NCBI RefSeq assembly: GCF_008370685.1
Contig: NZ_VTZU01000025.1
Coordinates: 1 to 64,000, forward strand
From: Aquimarina sp. RZ0
GTDB taxonomy: Bacteria; Bacteroidota; Bacteroidia; Flavobacteriales; Flavobacteriaceae
Reading direction: 5' to 3'
Length of the DNA: 64,000 nt
Position numbers and translations under genes: made by a program. The notes under the pieces are model-generated. The model searched no databases. It was given only the letters and a program-made list of their open reading frames with translations, and was not told where the DNA came from. Below are positions 1-9,458 of the stretch, in pieces (position 1 is the first letter of the stretch; the number at the start of each line of letters is the position of its first letter).

Positions 1-255
1 GTAGCTATAAAACAATAACTTACACAAAATCGAGTTGAAATGAAAAAATAACGATCATTTTTGAAAGTAAAAATATAGCAGAATAGATATAGAATATTTT
101 TAAAAACCAATTAATAGAGGTCCCCTTTACCTTTTCAGGTTTTTGGTTTCTTCGAATTCTGATAAACTTTCACCAATCTTTCTTCAACGTTTGTTTCTGA
201 CTCTTTTTAGATAGAAATAATTTTCAAGCTTAGCGCTTATTAGCTATGTTTTATT
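1..255. other. gene-free stretch at window start
   Basis: AT-rich sequence with no convincing ORF on either strand and no RNA gene I recognise. Together with the palindromic element that follows, it makes 459 bases without a gene before the serine hydrolase, whose 3' end faces this stretch. Confidence 0.5.
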
Positions 256-428
256 AACCTGAGTTCGATTATTATGATAGACTATTCAAAACCTTCAATT
301 CGAGTGCTTTGGCAAAGGAAAAGTGTATCGAGAATAGGTTTTTGATCCCAGAATGCTTGTTTTCGATACAAAATTCTTACCAGAATTTTACTCAAACTGA
401 CGCATTTCGTATTAATCGAACTCAGGTT
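256..428. repeat. palindromic MITE-like element, AACCTGAGTTCGATTA ends
   Basis: A 173-bp intergenic element bounded by a perfect 16-bp inverted repeat (AACCTGAGTTCGATTA at 256-271, its reverse complement at 413-428). Inside it, GTATCGAGA (324-332) and TTTCGATAC (361-369) form an inner inverted pair. The same inner pair, with a similar T-rich spacer, recurs at 10310-10368, so the two places may belong to one family. No coding capacity. The end of the element lies 32 bp beyond the stop of the converging serine hydrolase gene. It may be a non-autonomous transposon or a REP-like structural repeat. Confidence 0.6.
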
Positions 429-459
429 GTTAGGACATCCTAATAGTAGCGCATTTATT

Positions 460-1614
460 TTACTTTATACTATCATATATTGCCTTGATCAACCGAGGTG
501 TCCTAGCATCTCCTACAGTATCTGGTCCCATTTGGTTACATACATATCCAATTGCAATTCTATTTTCTCTATCTGCACAACCAAAAGAGCCACCCCAACC
601 ACTATGTCCAAATGCTTTTTTGTTTTCTCCATAAAGTTTTAGGTCAAGTGTATTCATTGTTACACCGTGAGCCCAGTCTACAGGAGATCCAATCATAGCA
701 TCCAGGCGGGAACTCGCTACGGTAGTCATTTTGTCAATTGTTTGAGATGAAAGGTAATTAAAGCTTTCAGATTTTGCATTTTCGGCAAGAGGATTATATA
801 GTTTTGCAAGTCCTTCAGCATTACTATGTCCATTTAAAGCAGGCATTTCTGCTTCTCGCCATTCTTTTCTATTAGGACTTTCTGCATCTAAAACAGGATT
901 TCCAACAGCAGATGCCAAAAAGTTAGGTAAGGTTATTAAATCAGGTAATTGATGTTGTGTAAGAGGTTTGTATAATGTCGCAACATTTATATGTTCGTTT
1001 TCTGGCAGCCCAACAAATACTTTGGCATCTAATGGTTTTGCTATTTCACTTTGTAAAAAATCTCCTACTGTTTTACCCGAAACACGTCTTATAATTTCAC
1101 CTGCAAGAAACCCTACAGTCCAACCATGGTACGAGGTGAATTCACCAGATTTCCAATATGGCGCTTGACGCGCAAGGCGATCACAGATTAAATCCCAATT
1201 CATTAATTCATCCAGTAAAGTAAATTCTCTAAGGCCAGGGTTTCCCGATTGGTGAGACATAATGTGAGAAATCGTAGTATTTTCTTTTCCATTTTGTCCA
1301 AATTCTGGCCAATGTTTTGATACTAAATCAGAATAGTTAACCAATCCACGCTCTACTAATAAAGCCATACAAAGTCCAGTTATTCCTTTTGTTGTAGAGT
1401 AAAGAGCAATCATTGTGTCTTTTGTCCAGAGCTCAGTTTTTTCTCTATCCTTATAACCAGCCCATAGATCAACAACTTGTTTGCCTTTGTGATAGACAGA
1501 TAATGATGAGCCTAATTCTTTATAAATATCATCACGATAAAAATTCGATTCATAGGCTTCTATAACACTCTCAAACCCTTTTGCTACTGTTCCAGAAATT
1601 TTTATTTTTTCCAT
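460..1614 (-). CDS. serine hydrolase, beta-lactamase/esterase (class C-like) family
   Basis: A 384-aa protein of the serine beta-lactamase-like superfamily (Pfam Beta-lactamase; EstB-type esterases and penicillin-binding-protein-like enzymes). The Ser-x-x-Lys motif is STTK in the context YSTTKG at about residue 93, following the family pattern in which Ser is the nucleophile and Lys the base. A SYHGW segment gives a plausible Tyr of the second motif, and HSGWGG near residue 340 fits the third. No signal peptide is visible (MEKIKISGTVAKGF), so it is probably cytoplasmic, which argues for an esterase or amidase rather than a secreted beta-lactamase. It stands alone: palindromic elements lie on both sides. 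The substrate cannot be predicted. Confidence 0.85.
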   Translation of the reverse strand: MEKIKISGTVAKGFESVIEAYESNFYRDDIYKELGSSLSVYHKGKQVVDLWAGYKDREKTELWTKDTMIALYSTTKGITGLCMALLVERGLVNYSDLVSKHWPEFGQNGKENTTISHIMSHQSGNPGLREFTLLDELMNWDLICDRLARQAPYWKSGEFTSYHGWTVGFLAGEIIRRVSGKTVGDFLQSEIAKPLDAKVFVGLPENEHINVATLYKPLTQHQLPDLITLPNFLASAVGNPVLDAESPNRKEWREAEMPALNGHSNAEGLAKLYNPLAENAKSESFNYLSSQTIDKMTTVASSRLDAMIGSPVDWAHGVTMNTLDLKLYGENKKAFGHSGWGGSFGCADRENRIAIGYVCNQMGPDTVGDARTPRLIKAIYDSIK

Positions 1615-1655
1615 TTTTTTGATATAAATTTATTTTTTTAAAAGTTGATTATAAC

Positions 1656-1810
1656 GAACTCATCTTGAGTACTGCTTTGACCTACAAAATTCACATGTTG
1701 CACTCTAATTTTGTTTGTTTTTTTAACTATGTCTATGCCGAAAAAAACTTACTTCAGTATAGTACAAAAGCCAAACTTTTCGGTTGAAAACTACTACTCA
1801 AGATGAGTTC
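1656..1810. repeat. palindromic MITE-like element, GAACTCATCTTGAGTA ends, copy 1
   Basis: A 155-bp element with perfect 16-bp terminal inverted repeats: GAACTCATCTTGAGTA at 1656-1671 and its reverse complement at 1795-1810. A second copy in the opposite orientation lies at 4893-5053; about 45 bp of the right end here matches the left end there after reverse complementing. No ORF. The pair brackets glnB-like, crcB and the SRPBCC gene. Confidence 0.75.
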
Positions 1811-2151
1811 AACGTCAGTTTGTCTAATAACTTTTTTTTTTAGGTTTTGTTTTTCAAATGTAAGAGATTTATAATTTGACTTTATTTTTTAGTAATTTCA
1901 TGGCATAAAATGTATAGAAGGAAGTAACCGAAGTCAAACCCATCTTTTCCTATTTCATTAGCAAATTCCATAGCTCCTGATAACGAGGTGTGATTACTTG
2001 ATTTATTTGTAAATTGTTTAAAGTTATCAGATTGCAGAACATCCATATGGTACCATAAAGGGGTAATGAGGGTTTAATTATATTTTGACCAAAAAATATA
2101 CAAAAAAAAGCGAGTACAGATATAGGATTGATGTTTGTAACATGCAATCTA
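1811..2151. other. gene-free stretch between two palindromic elements
   Basis: AT-rich DNA between the elements at 1656-1810 and 2152-2313. A 65-codon minus-strand ORF (1950-2147) gives a hydrophobic, unrecognised peptide with no family signature, so I do not call it a gene. Confidence 0.4.
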
Positions 2152-2313
2152 ATACGATTTGTGATTAAAAAATTCGTATAAATTCATTGAATTATTTTTT
2201 CTTTATGCAAGGCAAAAAAATCAAGCATAGCTATAGCTACGGTTTATTTTTTAAACGAAGTAGAAAGGAAAAAGAAACGATGAATATGCGAAATTTTTAG
2301 TTATAAATCGTAT
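2152..2313. repeat. 162-bp palindromic MITE-like element, copy A
   Basis: Begins ATACGATTT (2152-2160) and ends AAATCGTAT (2305-2313). The inverted arms continue imperfectly for about 40 bp, so the whole element can fold into one long hairpin. A copy that reads identical base for base, and is the same length, is at 26127-26288. Its core (CATAGCTATAGCTACGGTT, 2226-2244) recurs in diverged form in elements with different ends (4893-5053, 60143-60279) and at 54066-54130. No coding capacity. Confidence 0.85.
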
Positions 2314-2585
2314 AAAAAGGTTTTTAATATTTTAGGCAAAAAGAACTAAAAGTGTACTTCAAAAAGGTAACTTCGTATGTATTGGCTATAATAAGTGCAA
2401 TCACAAGAGAGAAGTAAGGGATTAAAAGGAATCCATATATCTTAACAAATTAATACATATAACTGGTTTTTGAAAAAAGTAAGCTACTCTCGAGTTAATC
2501 AAAAATCTCGAAAATAGCTTTGTAATTTTAAACACAATTATAAGATGTCTTTTGTCTGGAAGTATTTTTATAAGTCCAGATACGT

Positions 2586-2924
2586 TTAGTTAACAGCCTG
2601 ATTTCCGTGTTCTCCAGTTCGTATTCTATATGTGTTCTGTATGTCAGAAACAAAAACTTTTCCATCACCAACGTCTCCGGTTTTAGCAGAATTAATGATG
2701 GCTTGAACCGTTTTTTCTTCAAATTCATCAGTTACCACAACAGATAGGTACCTGCGTTGAATATCAGAAGTACTATAACTAATCCCGCGGTATACATGTC
2801 CTTTCTTCTCATTTCCTACTCCCGTAACATCCCAATAGGTAAAAAAATTAACCTCTATCTCATGCAAAGCGTCTTTAACCTCTTTGAACTTTGATTTGCG
2901 TATAATTGCTTCTATTTTTTTCAT
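2586..2924 (-). CDS. nitrogen regulatory P-II family protein (GlnB/GlnK-like)
   Basis: A 112-aa P-II signal protein, the exact length of E. coli GlnB/GlnK. P-II trimers bind ATP/ADP and 2-oxoglutarate and control nitrogen uptake and assimilation by contacting targets through the T-loop. The C-terminal signature is clear (TGDVGDGKVFVSDI followed by YRIRTGE). The T-loop reads KKGHVYRGISYSTSDIQRRY: it is rearranged relative to enterobacterial GlnB, but a Tyr at the uridylylated position (ISY) is kept. P-II genes often sit beside amtB. Here there is no amtB; the downstream neighbour on the same strand is crcB, 62 bp away. The gene lies inside the block bounded by the two inverted palindromic elements at 1656 and 4893. 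Confidence 0.9.
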   Translation of the reverse strand: MKKIEAIIRKSKFKEVKDALHEIEVNFFTYWDVTGVGNEKKGHVYRGISYSTSDIQRRYLSVVVTDEFEEKTVQAIINSAKTGDVGDGKVFVSDIQNTYRIRTGEHGNQAVN

Positions 2925-2986
2925 GTGTCTACAAATAAATAACGTATTGTTTTTAATATATTTATATTATGGAGTGTAAAGCATTT

Positions 2987-3352
2987 TTATTTTACCAACC
3001 ACATTCCTAAAAATACTAAAAGAAATCCAATTACAAAGGATGCTATAGTATATAGGAAAAAGCTAATAAAATCTCCGGTCTTTAGCAGTATATGGTTTTC
3101 ATAGGCAAAAGAAGAAAAAGTTGTAAATCCACCACAGAACCCTGTAGCTAGTAATAAAGCGGTATTTTGAGAAACGATCGTATTCTTAAGCGCTAGCCCC
3201 AGTATAATTCCGATCATAAAACTACCCAAAAGATTGACAGTAAATGTTCCATAGGGTATACTATACTCTGGATTATTAAGATACTTACTAATAATATATC
3301 TTGCAACACTGCCGGTACCACCACCTATAAATACCAATAACAATTGTTTCAT
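2987..3352 (-). CDS. crcB: fluoride ion channel/exporter CrcB (FluC)
   Basis: A 121-aa, four-helix membrane protein. FluC channels work as dual-topology dimers that let toxic fluoride leave the cytoplasm. Diagnostic segments are GGGTGSVARY in helix 1 (residues 10-19), NLLGSFMIG in helix 2, and GFCGGFTTFSSF around residue 72, which carries the phenylalanines and the Thr-Phe-Ser stretch lining the fluoride path. Length and start (MKQLLLVF) are normal for the family. No fluoride riboswitch that I can recognise precedes it. It is probably co-directional with the P-II gene downstream on the minus strand. Confidence 0.95.
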   Translation of the reverse strand: MKQLLLVFIGGGTGSVARYIISKYLNNPEYSIPYGTFTVNLLGSFMIGIILGLALKNTIVSQNTALLLATGFCGGFTTFSSFAYENHILLKTGDFISFFLYTIASFVIGFLLVFLGMWLVK

Positions 3353-3533
3353 GAACTCCTATAATTTATAGTTAAGATCCTTAAATACGTTTTTGTAAAT
3401 ATAGTGTTTTACCAGTGTGTACAATGAAAGGAATGTTAATGAAAATTGCCAATTCGATATATTTCTTTCTGTGTTCAAACTACAAAAATGAAGTGGTTTT
3501 GGATAAAAAATAGTATCATACGCACTTAATTAG

Positions 3534-4568
3534 TTACTTAATAGGTATATATATTTCTGTAATCCACTTGGCGGGATTGGGTTGTTGTTCCGGATCTGTT
3601 TTGTATACCTCAAAAGCAGGAGCATCTGATAAAGGTTCTAAACTATTATCAGTAATGTATTTATAGCCGGCTTCCCAGGCTTCTTTTAAGTGAATGTAAT
3701 CTCCATTTAAGGTAGTTTTGACTACTTTCTGTCTAGGAAGAAAATCACATAGCACATTGCTGTCAATAGGGGTAATAACCTTTTCTCTTACCGGTATCCC
3801 TGTAGAATAAATAGCAGTTCCTTGTTCCTCATTAAATTCATTATATATGGTAAAAGGCATGCCAGTCTGCGGGAGATTGTTTTGTCGTATATATGCTTGA
3901 ACAGCAGGTAGCATTTGAGCCATTTTTTGAGGGATTACGGCTACAGAAGATGCTGTGGCGCTATACATATAAAAACCACCACCATGCTCAGTAATACCAT
4001 CTACATTGACACTATGTTTCTTCATTTTCTCGTTTACAAAAACATCAAGTTTTTCAAGACCTCTCCGGTACATAGGTCTCAAGTTTTGAGATAAAGTGCT
4101 ATCTTGCGTCATCCAAAATGCCTTTTCCATAAAACTTTGTTCTCCTTTCATACCCCAGGTAACTTTTGTTTTTTTACCTTCTATTTTTTCGAATTTCCAA
4201 TATACATCACTAATGCTCTCTCCCATCGGAGTAATAAAAGTGATTTTTTGGTCAATACTGGAAAATGGCGCCGTTTTTATTGTTTTCATAGTTCCGTCTC
4301 CCTGTGTTTTACTTTGCCAGCTATAAGAAGCGCCAACTCCCTTCGTTTTTGAAGGGTAACTCATTGTAAGATCCTCGGATTCATCCATCCATGGACCCCA
4401 TTTTTCCCAAGTCTTGTATTCATTTATAGTACTAAATAATAATTCATCCGGAGCATCAATAACCTTGCTTTCTTCTACCTGAAATTCTCCATCCTTTGTG
4501 GCAACATAAACTGCACCTCCAATGACAACAAGTAGTAGAAGAAAAAATAAATATTTGATAATTTTCAT
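3534..4568 (-). CDS. membrane-anchored SRPBCC + GyrI-like effector-binding protein
   Basis: A 344-aa protein with an N-terminal hydrophobic anchor (residues about 5-25). A SRPBCC/polyketide-cyclase-like domain follows (about 32-180; VIDAPDELLFSTINEYKTWEKWGPW is spread over its start and is typical of the fold). A C-terminal GyrI-like/AraC effector-binding domain (about 190-344) ends in the usual EIYIPIK. This two-domain layout is common in Bacteroidota as an uncharacterised protein. Both folds bind small hydrophobic molecules, so ligand sensing or sequestration at the membrane is a reasonable inference, but no reaction can be named. Monocistronic; its promoter lies in the AT-rich stretch before the element at 4893. 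Confidence 0.85.
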   Translation of the reverse strand: MKIIKYLFFLLLLVVIGGAVYVATKDGEFQVEESKVIDAPDELLFSTINEYKTWEKWGPWMDESEDLTMSYPSKTKGVGASYSWQSKTQGDGTMKTIKTAPFSSIDQKITFITPMGESISDVYWKFEKIEGKKTKVTWGMKGEQSFMEKAFWMTQDSTLSQNLRPMYRRGLEKLDVFVNEKMKKHSVNVDGITEHGGGFYMYSATASSVAVIPQKMAQMLPAVQAYIRQNNLPQTGMPFTIYNEFNEEQGTAIYSTGIPVREKVITPIDSNVLCDFLPRQKVVKTTLNGDYIHLKEAWEAGYKYITDNSLEPLSDAPAFEVYKTDPEQQPNPAKWITEIYIPIK

Positions 4569-4892
4569 GCTTGTTAGTTTAGATTATTTCTTTAGCTAAT
4601 ATAATCAATTTTTAACGGCAGTATTGTATGGTATATTTTTGAAAAACGCAAGTTGCTGGTTTTAAAAGGTTTTGTGCCATTTGTTGTTTAAATTTACTGT
4701 AAAAGAAAATTCAAAGGATAAGTCGTATTATATGATTCTTTTGGAATAGAATAGGTGATAGAATTATGAGAGACCATTCCATTTGTTGTCTTGTATTTAT
4801 GGATCTGCAATCTTTTGTAAGATTTACTGCCTGTATCGATGTAGTATTCGATGATTGTTATAATTATATCGATTTCGTTACATTTGTTAAGT
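4569..4892. other. gene-free stretch upstream of the SRPBCC gene
   Basis: AT-rich spacer of about 320 bp between the SRPBCC gene and the palindromic element at 4893. A 68-codon minus ORF (4694-4900) runs into the repeat and has no recognisable features, so it is not called. Confidence 0.4.
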
Positions 4893-5053
4893 GAACTCAT
4901 CTTGAGTAGTAGTTTTCAAACGAAAAGTTTGGCTTTTGTATCATAACGAAGTAGATTTTTTTTCAGTACAGCCATAGCTACGTTAAAAAAAGCAACAAAA
5001 TTAAAGTGCAACCTGTAAATTTTCTAGGTCAAAGCAGTACGCAAGATGAGTTC
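4893..5053. repeat. palindromic MITE-like element, GAACTCATCTTGAGTA ends, copy 2 (inverted)
   Basis: A 161-bp element starting GAACTCATCTTGAGTA and ending in a near-perfect inverted copy (GCAAGATGAGTTC). It is the reverse-complement orientation of the element at 1656-1810. The centre contains CAGCCATAGCTACGTT (about 4969-4984), related to the core of the 162-bp family. It ends only 35 bp before the start codon of the dipeptidyl peptidase gene, so it must overlap or form that gene's promoter or leader. Confidence 0.75.
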
Positions 5054-5088
5054 GATAAGAAATAAACTATAAACTAACTAACAAATAT

Positions 5089-7146
5089 ATGAAAATCAAT
5101 TACATATTAATTTTGATAGCTTTCAGTATATCGGTGATCACTTGTAAGAAAGATCCAGGAAGTAAGGATCAGAGCAATCAGCAGCAGGTAGAAGTCGTAA
5201 AAAACACAGTGAAAGAAAAATTTGACCATACTGTTGAACAATTTGCAGATCTTAAAATTTTACGGTATCAGATTCCAGGATGGGAGAACCTTTCATTAAA
5301 AGAACAAAAGTTAGTGTATTACCTTACACAGGCAGGATTAAGTGGTAGGGATATTATGTGGGATCAAAACTATCGTTATAATCTTGCGATTCGTAAAGCA
5401 TTGGAAAACATATACACATCTTACGCTGGTGATAAAACTGATGCGAGCTGGAAAGCCTTTGAGATTTATCTGAAACGCATATGGTTTTCTAATGGGATAC
5501 ATCATCATTATAGTAATGATAAAATAAAACCAGAATTTGACAAAGAATATTTAACTTCTCTACTAAAAGAAACAAAAACTGAATTGAATCAGGAAGCGCT
5601 GGCAGTGATTTTTAATGAAGAAGATGCTAAAAAAGTAAATCAGGCAAAAGGAATTGATAATGTAGCCTTATCTGCTGTTAATTTCTATGGTCCGGGAGTT
5701 ACAAATGCCGATGTTACCTCTTTTTATAGCAAAATGAAATCTCCGGATAAAGACAAACCATTATCATTTGGACTTAATTCTCAATTAGTAAAAGAAAATG
5801 GCAAGCTAAAAGAAAGAGTGTATAAGTCCGGAGGGCTATATGGAGCGGCAATTGATGAGATTATCAAGTGGTTAAAAAAAGCGCAGAGTGTAGCCGAAAA
5901 TAAAGCACAAGGAGATGCTTTGGGATTATTGATACAGTATTATACTACAGGTGATTTACAGACCTGGGATGATTATAATGTGGCCTGGACTGCAGCTACA
6001 GATGGTAACATCGATTACATTAATAGTTTTATAGAGGTATATAATGATCCACTGGGGTATAGAGGATCATACGAAACTATTGTACAAATTAAGGATTTTG
6101 ATATGTCAAAGAAAATGGCAGTATTGTCAGAGAATGCACAGTGGTTTGAGGATAATTCACCTTTAATGGAAGCGCATAAAAAAGATAGTGTAATAGGAGT
6201 AACCTACAAAGTAATTACAGTGGCAGGAGAAGCAGGAGATGCTTCACCCAGTACTCCAATTGGTGTGAATCTTCCTAATGCCAATTGGATTAGAGCAGCG
6301 GTTGGTTCTAAATCTGTTTCTTTGGGTAATATTATCAACGCCTATAATAATGCTGGAGGTTCTGATCGCCTCAAAGAATTTGTACATGACGAAGAAGAGT
6401 ATCAATTAGAAGAAGAATATGGTCAGTTAGCTGATAAGCTGCATACCGCACTGCACGAAGTAGTAGGTCATGCTTCAGGTCAATTAAATCCGGGCGTAGG
6501 AGAAACTAAAGAAACATTAAAAAATTATGCATCGACCTTGGAAGAAGGACGTGCAGATTTAGTAGGGCTGTACTATTTGATGGATCCAAAATTACAAGAA
6601 CTTGGACTGGTAACAGATTGGGAAAAAACAGGAAAAGCCGCTTATGACGGATATATCAGGAATGGGTTACTGATGCAGTTAATTCGATTAAAACTGGGAG
6701 ATGATGTAGAAGAAGCACATATGCGTAATCGTCAGTGGGTGAGTGGTTGGGCTTTTGAGCAAGGAGCCAACGATAATGTAATAGAAAAGATAGTTAAAGA
6801 AGGGAAGACGTATTATAATATTAACGATTACCAAAAACTCCGTGAAATCTTTGGGCGTTTACTAAGAGAAACCCAGCGCATTAAATCAGAAGGAGATTAC
6901 AAAGCTGCTGAAGCATTAGTAGAAGGATATGGCGTAGAGGTAGATCAGGCAATTCATGCAGAGGTGTTAAAACGTAATGAGCAGTTCACTTCTGCTCCAT
7001 ATAGTGGATTTGTGAATCCCGTTTTAGTACCCAAAACAAATGATACTAATGAAATCTCAGGTTTTGAGATATTTCAGCCTAAGACTTTTGAAGAACAAAT
7101 GCTTTGGTATAGTAAGAACTATAGTTTCTTGCCCGAGGTGAATTAG
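5089..7146 (+). CDS. dipeptidyl peptidase III (M49 family) lipoprotein
   Basis: A 685-aa zinc exopeptidase of family M49, which removes dipeptides from the N-terminus of short peptides. The zinc motif HEVVGH is at residues 456-461 and the second motif EEGRAD at 485-490, matching the family's HELLGH and EECRAE pattern. The N-terminus is a lipoprotein signal: hydrophobic stretch, then VITCKKD with the lipobox Cys near residue 19, so the enzyme is probably anchored in the outer or inner membrane facing the periplasm. Size fits bacterial DPP III. It is followed after 27 bp by the histidine kinase gene and may share its transcript. A palindromic element lies immediately upstream. Confidence 0.92.
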   Translation: MKINYILILIAFSISVITCKKDPGSKDQSNQQQVEVVKNTVKEKFDHTVEQFADLKILRYQIPGWENLSLKEQKLVYYLTQAGLSGRDIMWDQNYRYNLAIRKALENIYTSYAGDKTDASWKAFEIYLKRIWFSNGIHHHYSNDKIKPEFDKEYLTSLLKETKTELNQEALAVIFNEEDAKKVNQAKGIDNVALSAVNFYGPGVTNADVTSFYSKMKSPDKDKPLSFGLNSQLVKENGKLKERVYKSGGLYGAAIDEIIKWLKKAQSVAENKAQGDALGLLIQYYTTGDLQTWDDYNVAWTAATDGNIDYINSFIEVYNDPLGYRGSYETIVQIKDFDMSKKMAVLSENAQWFEDNSPLMEAHKKDSVIGVTYKVITVAGEAGDASPSTPIGVNLPNANWIRAAVGSKSVSLGNIINAYNNAGGSDRLKEFVHDEEEYQLEEEYGQLADKLHTALHEVVGHASGQLNPGVGETKETLKNYASTLEEGRADLVGLYYLMDPKLQELGLVTDWEKTGKAAYDGYIRNGLLMQLIRLKLGDDVEEAHMRNRQWVSGWAFEQGANDNVIEKIVKEGKTYYNINDYQKLREIFGRLLRETQRIKSEGDYKAAEALVEGYGVEVDQAIHAEVLKRNEQFTSAPYSGFVNPVLVPKTNDTNEISGFEIFQPKTFEEQMLWYSKNYSFLPEVN

Positions 7147-7173
7147 ATAAAAAAAATCAAATGTGATATTAAC

Positions 7174-9444
7174 TTGATGAAAAAAACATTTAAACTTTCA
7201 ATTTCATTTTGTTTGTTTACTCTTTTTTGTTTGTACGCACAGGATAATTCTGATTGTGAATCATTTTTAGAGCAAATAGACGAGTTAGGTTCTTCTGAAG
7301 AAAAACTAAAGAAGACTACTTTTTATTTAGAACAAACACAAGATCTAAATTGTCAATTTCAATTATGGAAAAAAAGAGCAGATATTTTTGAAAGAAAGTT
7401 TCTTATAGATTCAGTGAGTTATTCACTAAGTAAAGCTACTCATATTGCAGAGAGTCTTAGTGAAGATGAACTTTATCTGGAGGTAGCGTTATCGAATGTT
7501 TATTTTTATGTTAGAGCAAATAAAAATAAACAAGCAATAGAAGTATTAAACCTATGTAGGAAAAAATTAAATAAAAACCTTAAGAGTAAGTATTGGTTGA
7601 ATTATTACAATAGGTGGGCTTATGTTAAAGATGGAGAAAGAGATTATAAAAGTGCAATCAAATTTGTAGATAGTGGTATTCAGTTAGGAGAAAAATTTAA
7701 GCACACAGAACTTTTGCATAAAATATATTTAGAAAAAGTATCATATCACATACGACTATCTCAGTATAAAGAAGCAATTATATCTGTTCAAAAGGCAATA
7801 TCAATAATCGAAAAACTAGATTCGAAAAAAAGACTAGGATTTGCTTATTTTTTAAAAGGGGTTTGTTACGAGCGACTTAGAGATTTTGGGCAAACAGTCG
7901 AAGCTCTGGAAGCTTCTATTACAACTGCATCAAAATATAATGATCTTGAAACTTTAGCTCGTTCTTACTCAAGGCTTAGCATATCATTAGGACACCTAAA
8001 AGAAAATGATAGAGCTCTAGAGGTGTTGGACTCTACAATTTCCATTTCAAAAAGAACAGGAGATTATTCTGGACTTGCCCTTGGTTATTCTGATAAGGGA
8101 TTTATTTTACTAAATAATATAGAAGATTATAAAGAGGCTGAAAAAGCTTTTTTAAGATCCAATACTATCTTCGAAACAGAAGAAGTAAGCCAACGGACTA
8201 AAGATATCACGTCTGTGACAAACCTTGGAGGGCTTGTTATGTTAAGTGAAAAGAAAAAGGATTATGCAAAAATGCTGAGATATCTTAAACAATACGAAGA
8301 TGGAGTAGATAATTTGAATTTACTTGTAAATAAAAAGACTTTAGCGCGTTTTTATATGCAATACAATGAAGGTATAGGTGATTTTAAGAAGGCATTAAAA
8401 TATCAGAGAAAAGCTACTAAGATTGCAGATTCAATAGCCAACAAACAAGTACGTGTAGATGTTGCCGATTTAGAAAAAAAATATGAAATACAAAAAAAAG
8501 AAATAGAAGTATTAAAGCTCAATGAAGAATCCCAAAAACAAAAGATTAGGACTCAGAAAGCAGAAACCAAACAGCTCATCTATTTAGGAATTGCATTATT
8601 TTGTGTGTTACTTTTGTTAATAAGTGTTTGGGCGTATATAAAAATACGAAAACAACAAAAAGCACTGACTTTTGCACATAAACAATTAAAAGAAAGCCAT
8701 GAAGAAGTCGCTTCTACTAATAGAGTAAAAGATCGTTTGTTTTCTGTAATATCTCATGATATGCGTAACATGCTGATTCCATTTCAGAGGGGAGGGAAAA
8801 TATTAAAATATTATATAGATAAAAAAGAATATGAGAAGGTGACAGAGCTCTCTCATAAATTACAAGAAAATTCCTTAAACCTGTCTAATTTATTAGATAA
8901 CCTATTAAATTGGTCTTTGGAGCAAATGAATGGGTACACTATTAAAGTAGAAAGTATTATGATTACAGAAGAATTAAAAGAGATAAAGAATGCCTTTCTA
9001 CCTTATGCCAAAGAAAAGAATACTGCGATTAATATAGTAGGAGGATCAGAAATAACAGGAGTATTTGATAAAGGAGCATTTCATATCATTTTTCGTAATC
9101 TTATTGGAAATGCTCTAAAATATACCGAAAATGGAACGATTACGATCAAGTTTTCTGAGCAAGATGAAACGATTATGTATGAAGTTTTGGATACAGGTAT
9201 TGGGATGTCACAGGATCAACTAGATAATCTCTTTAAACTGAAAAAAAATAAAACTGAAGGAACCAAAGGTGAAAAAGGTACAGGAATAGGTCTTAATTTA
9301 GTATATCGATTTGTGGAACTGAATAAAGGAAATATTAAGGTTTCTTCTGAAATGAATATTGGAAGTAAGTTTGAACTTCATTTTCCGAAAGTCATCATAA
9401 CTGATGAATCGACTTCTGAAACGACCATAAATTTGTCTGTTTAA
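7174..9444 (+). CDS. TPR-sensor histidine kinase
   Basis: A 756-aa two-component sensor kinase. Signal peptide (residues 1-22, ending LYAQ), then periplasmic tetratricopeptide repeats (about 60-430), a coiled-coil stretch rich in Lys/Glu/Gln (about 435-465), one transmembrane helix (about 467-490), a HisKA domain with the phospho-acceptor His528 in SVISHDMRN, and a HATPase_c domain. The latter shows an N-box (NLIGNALKYTENG), a G1 box (DTGIGMS) and a G2 box (GEKGTGIGL). This architecture is widespread in Bacteroidota; the input signal is generally unknown. No response regulator gene is adjacent. It directly follows the M49 peptidase, which may hint at peptide-related sensing, but that is only context. 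Confidence 0.9.
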   Translation: MMKKTFKLSISFCLFTLFCLYAQDNSDCESFLEQIDELGSSEEKLKKTTFYLEQTQDLNCQFQLWKKRADIFERKFLIDSVSYSLSKATHIAESLSEDELYLEVALSNVYFYVRANKNKQAIEVLNLCRKKLNKNLKSKYWLNYYNRWAYVKDGERDYKSAIKFVDSGIQLGEKFKHTELLHKIYLEKVSYHIRLSQYKEAIISVQKAISIIEKLDSKKRLGFAYFLKGVCYERLRDFGQTVEALEASITTASKYNDLETLARSYSRLSISLGHLKENDRALEVLDSTISISKRTGDYSGLALGYSDKGFILLNNIEDYKEAEKAFLRSNTIFETEEVSQRTKDITSVTNLGGLVMLSEKKKDYAKMLRYLKQYEDGVDNLNLLVNKKTLARFYMQYNEGIGDFKKALKYQRKATKIADSIANKQVRVDVADLEKKYEIQKKEIEVLKLNEESQKQKIRTQKAETKQLIYLGIALFCVLLLLISVWAYIKIRKQQKALTFAHKQLKESHEEVASTNRVKDRLFSVISHDMRNMLIPFQRGGKILKYYIDKKEYEKVTELSHKLQENSLNLSNLLDNLLNWSLEQMNGYTIKVESIMITEELKEIKNAFLPYAKEKNTAINIVGGSEITGVFDKGAFHIIFRNLIGNALKYTENGTITIKFSEQDETIMYEVLDTGIGMSQDQLDNLFKLKKNKTEGTKGEKGTGIGLNLVYRFVELNKGNIKVSSEMNIGSKFELHFPKVIITDESTSETTINLSV

Positions 9445-9458
9445 ATATTCTATAAAAC

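Noticed and set aside
1950..2147. 65-codon minus-strand ORF between palindromic elements
   Set aside because: Hydrophobic, no family likeness, no promoter box or signal; length is expected by chance in AT-rich DNA.
4694..4900. 68-codon minus-strand ORF
   Set aside because: Its 5' end lies in the palindromic element at 4893 and the rest has no recognisable feature.
1656..5053. Composite transposon formed by the inverted palindromes
   Set aside because: No transposase or target-site duplication is visible, so I report only the arrangement, not a transposon.
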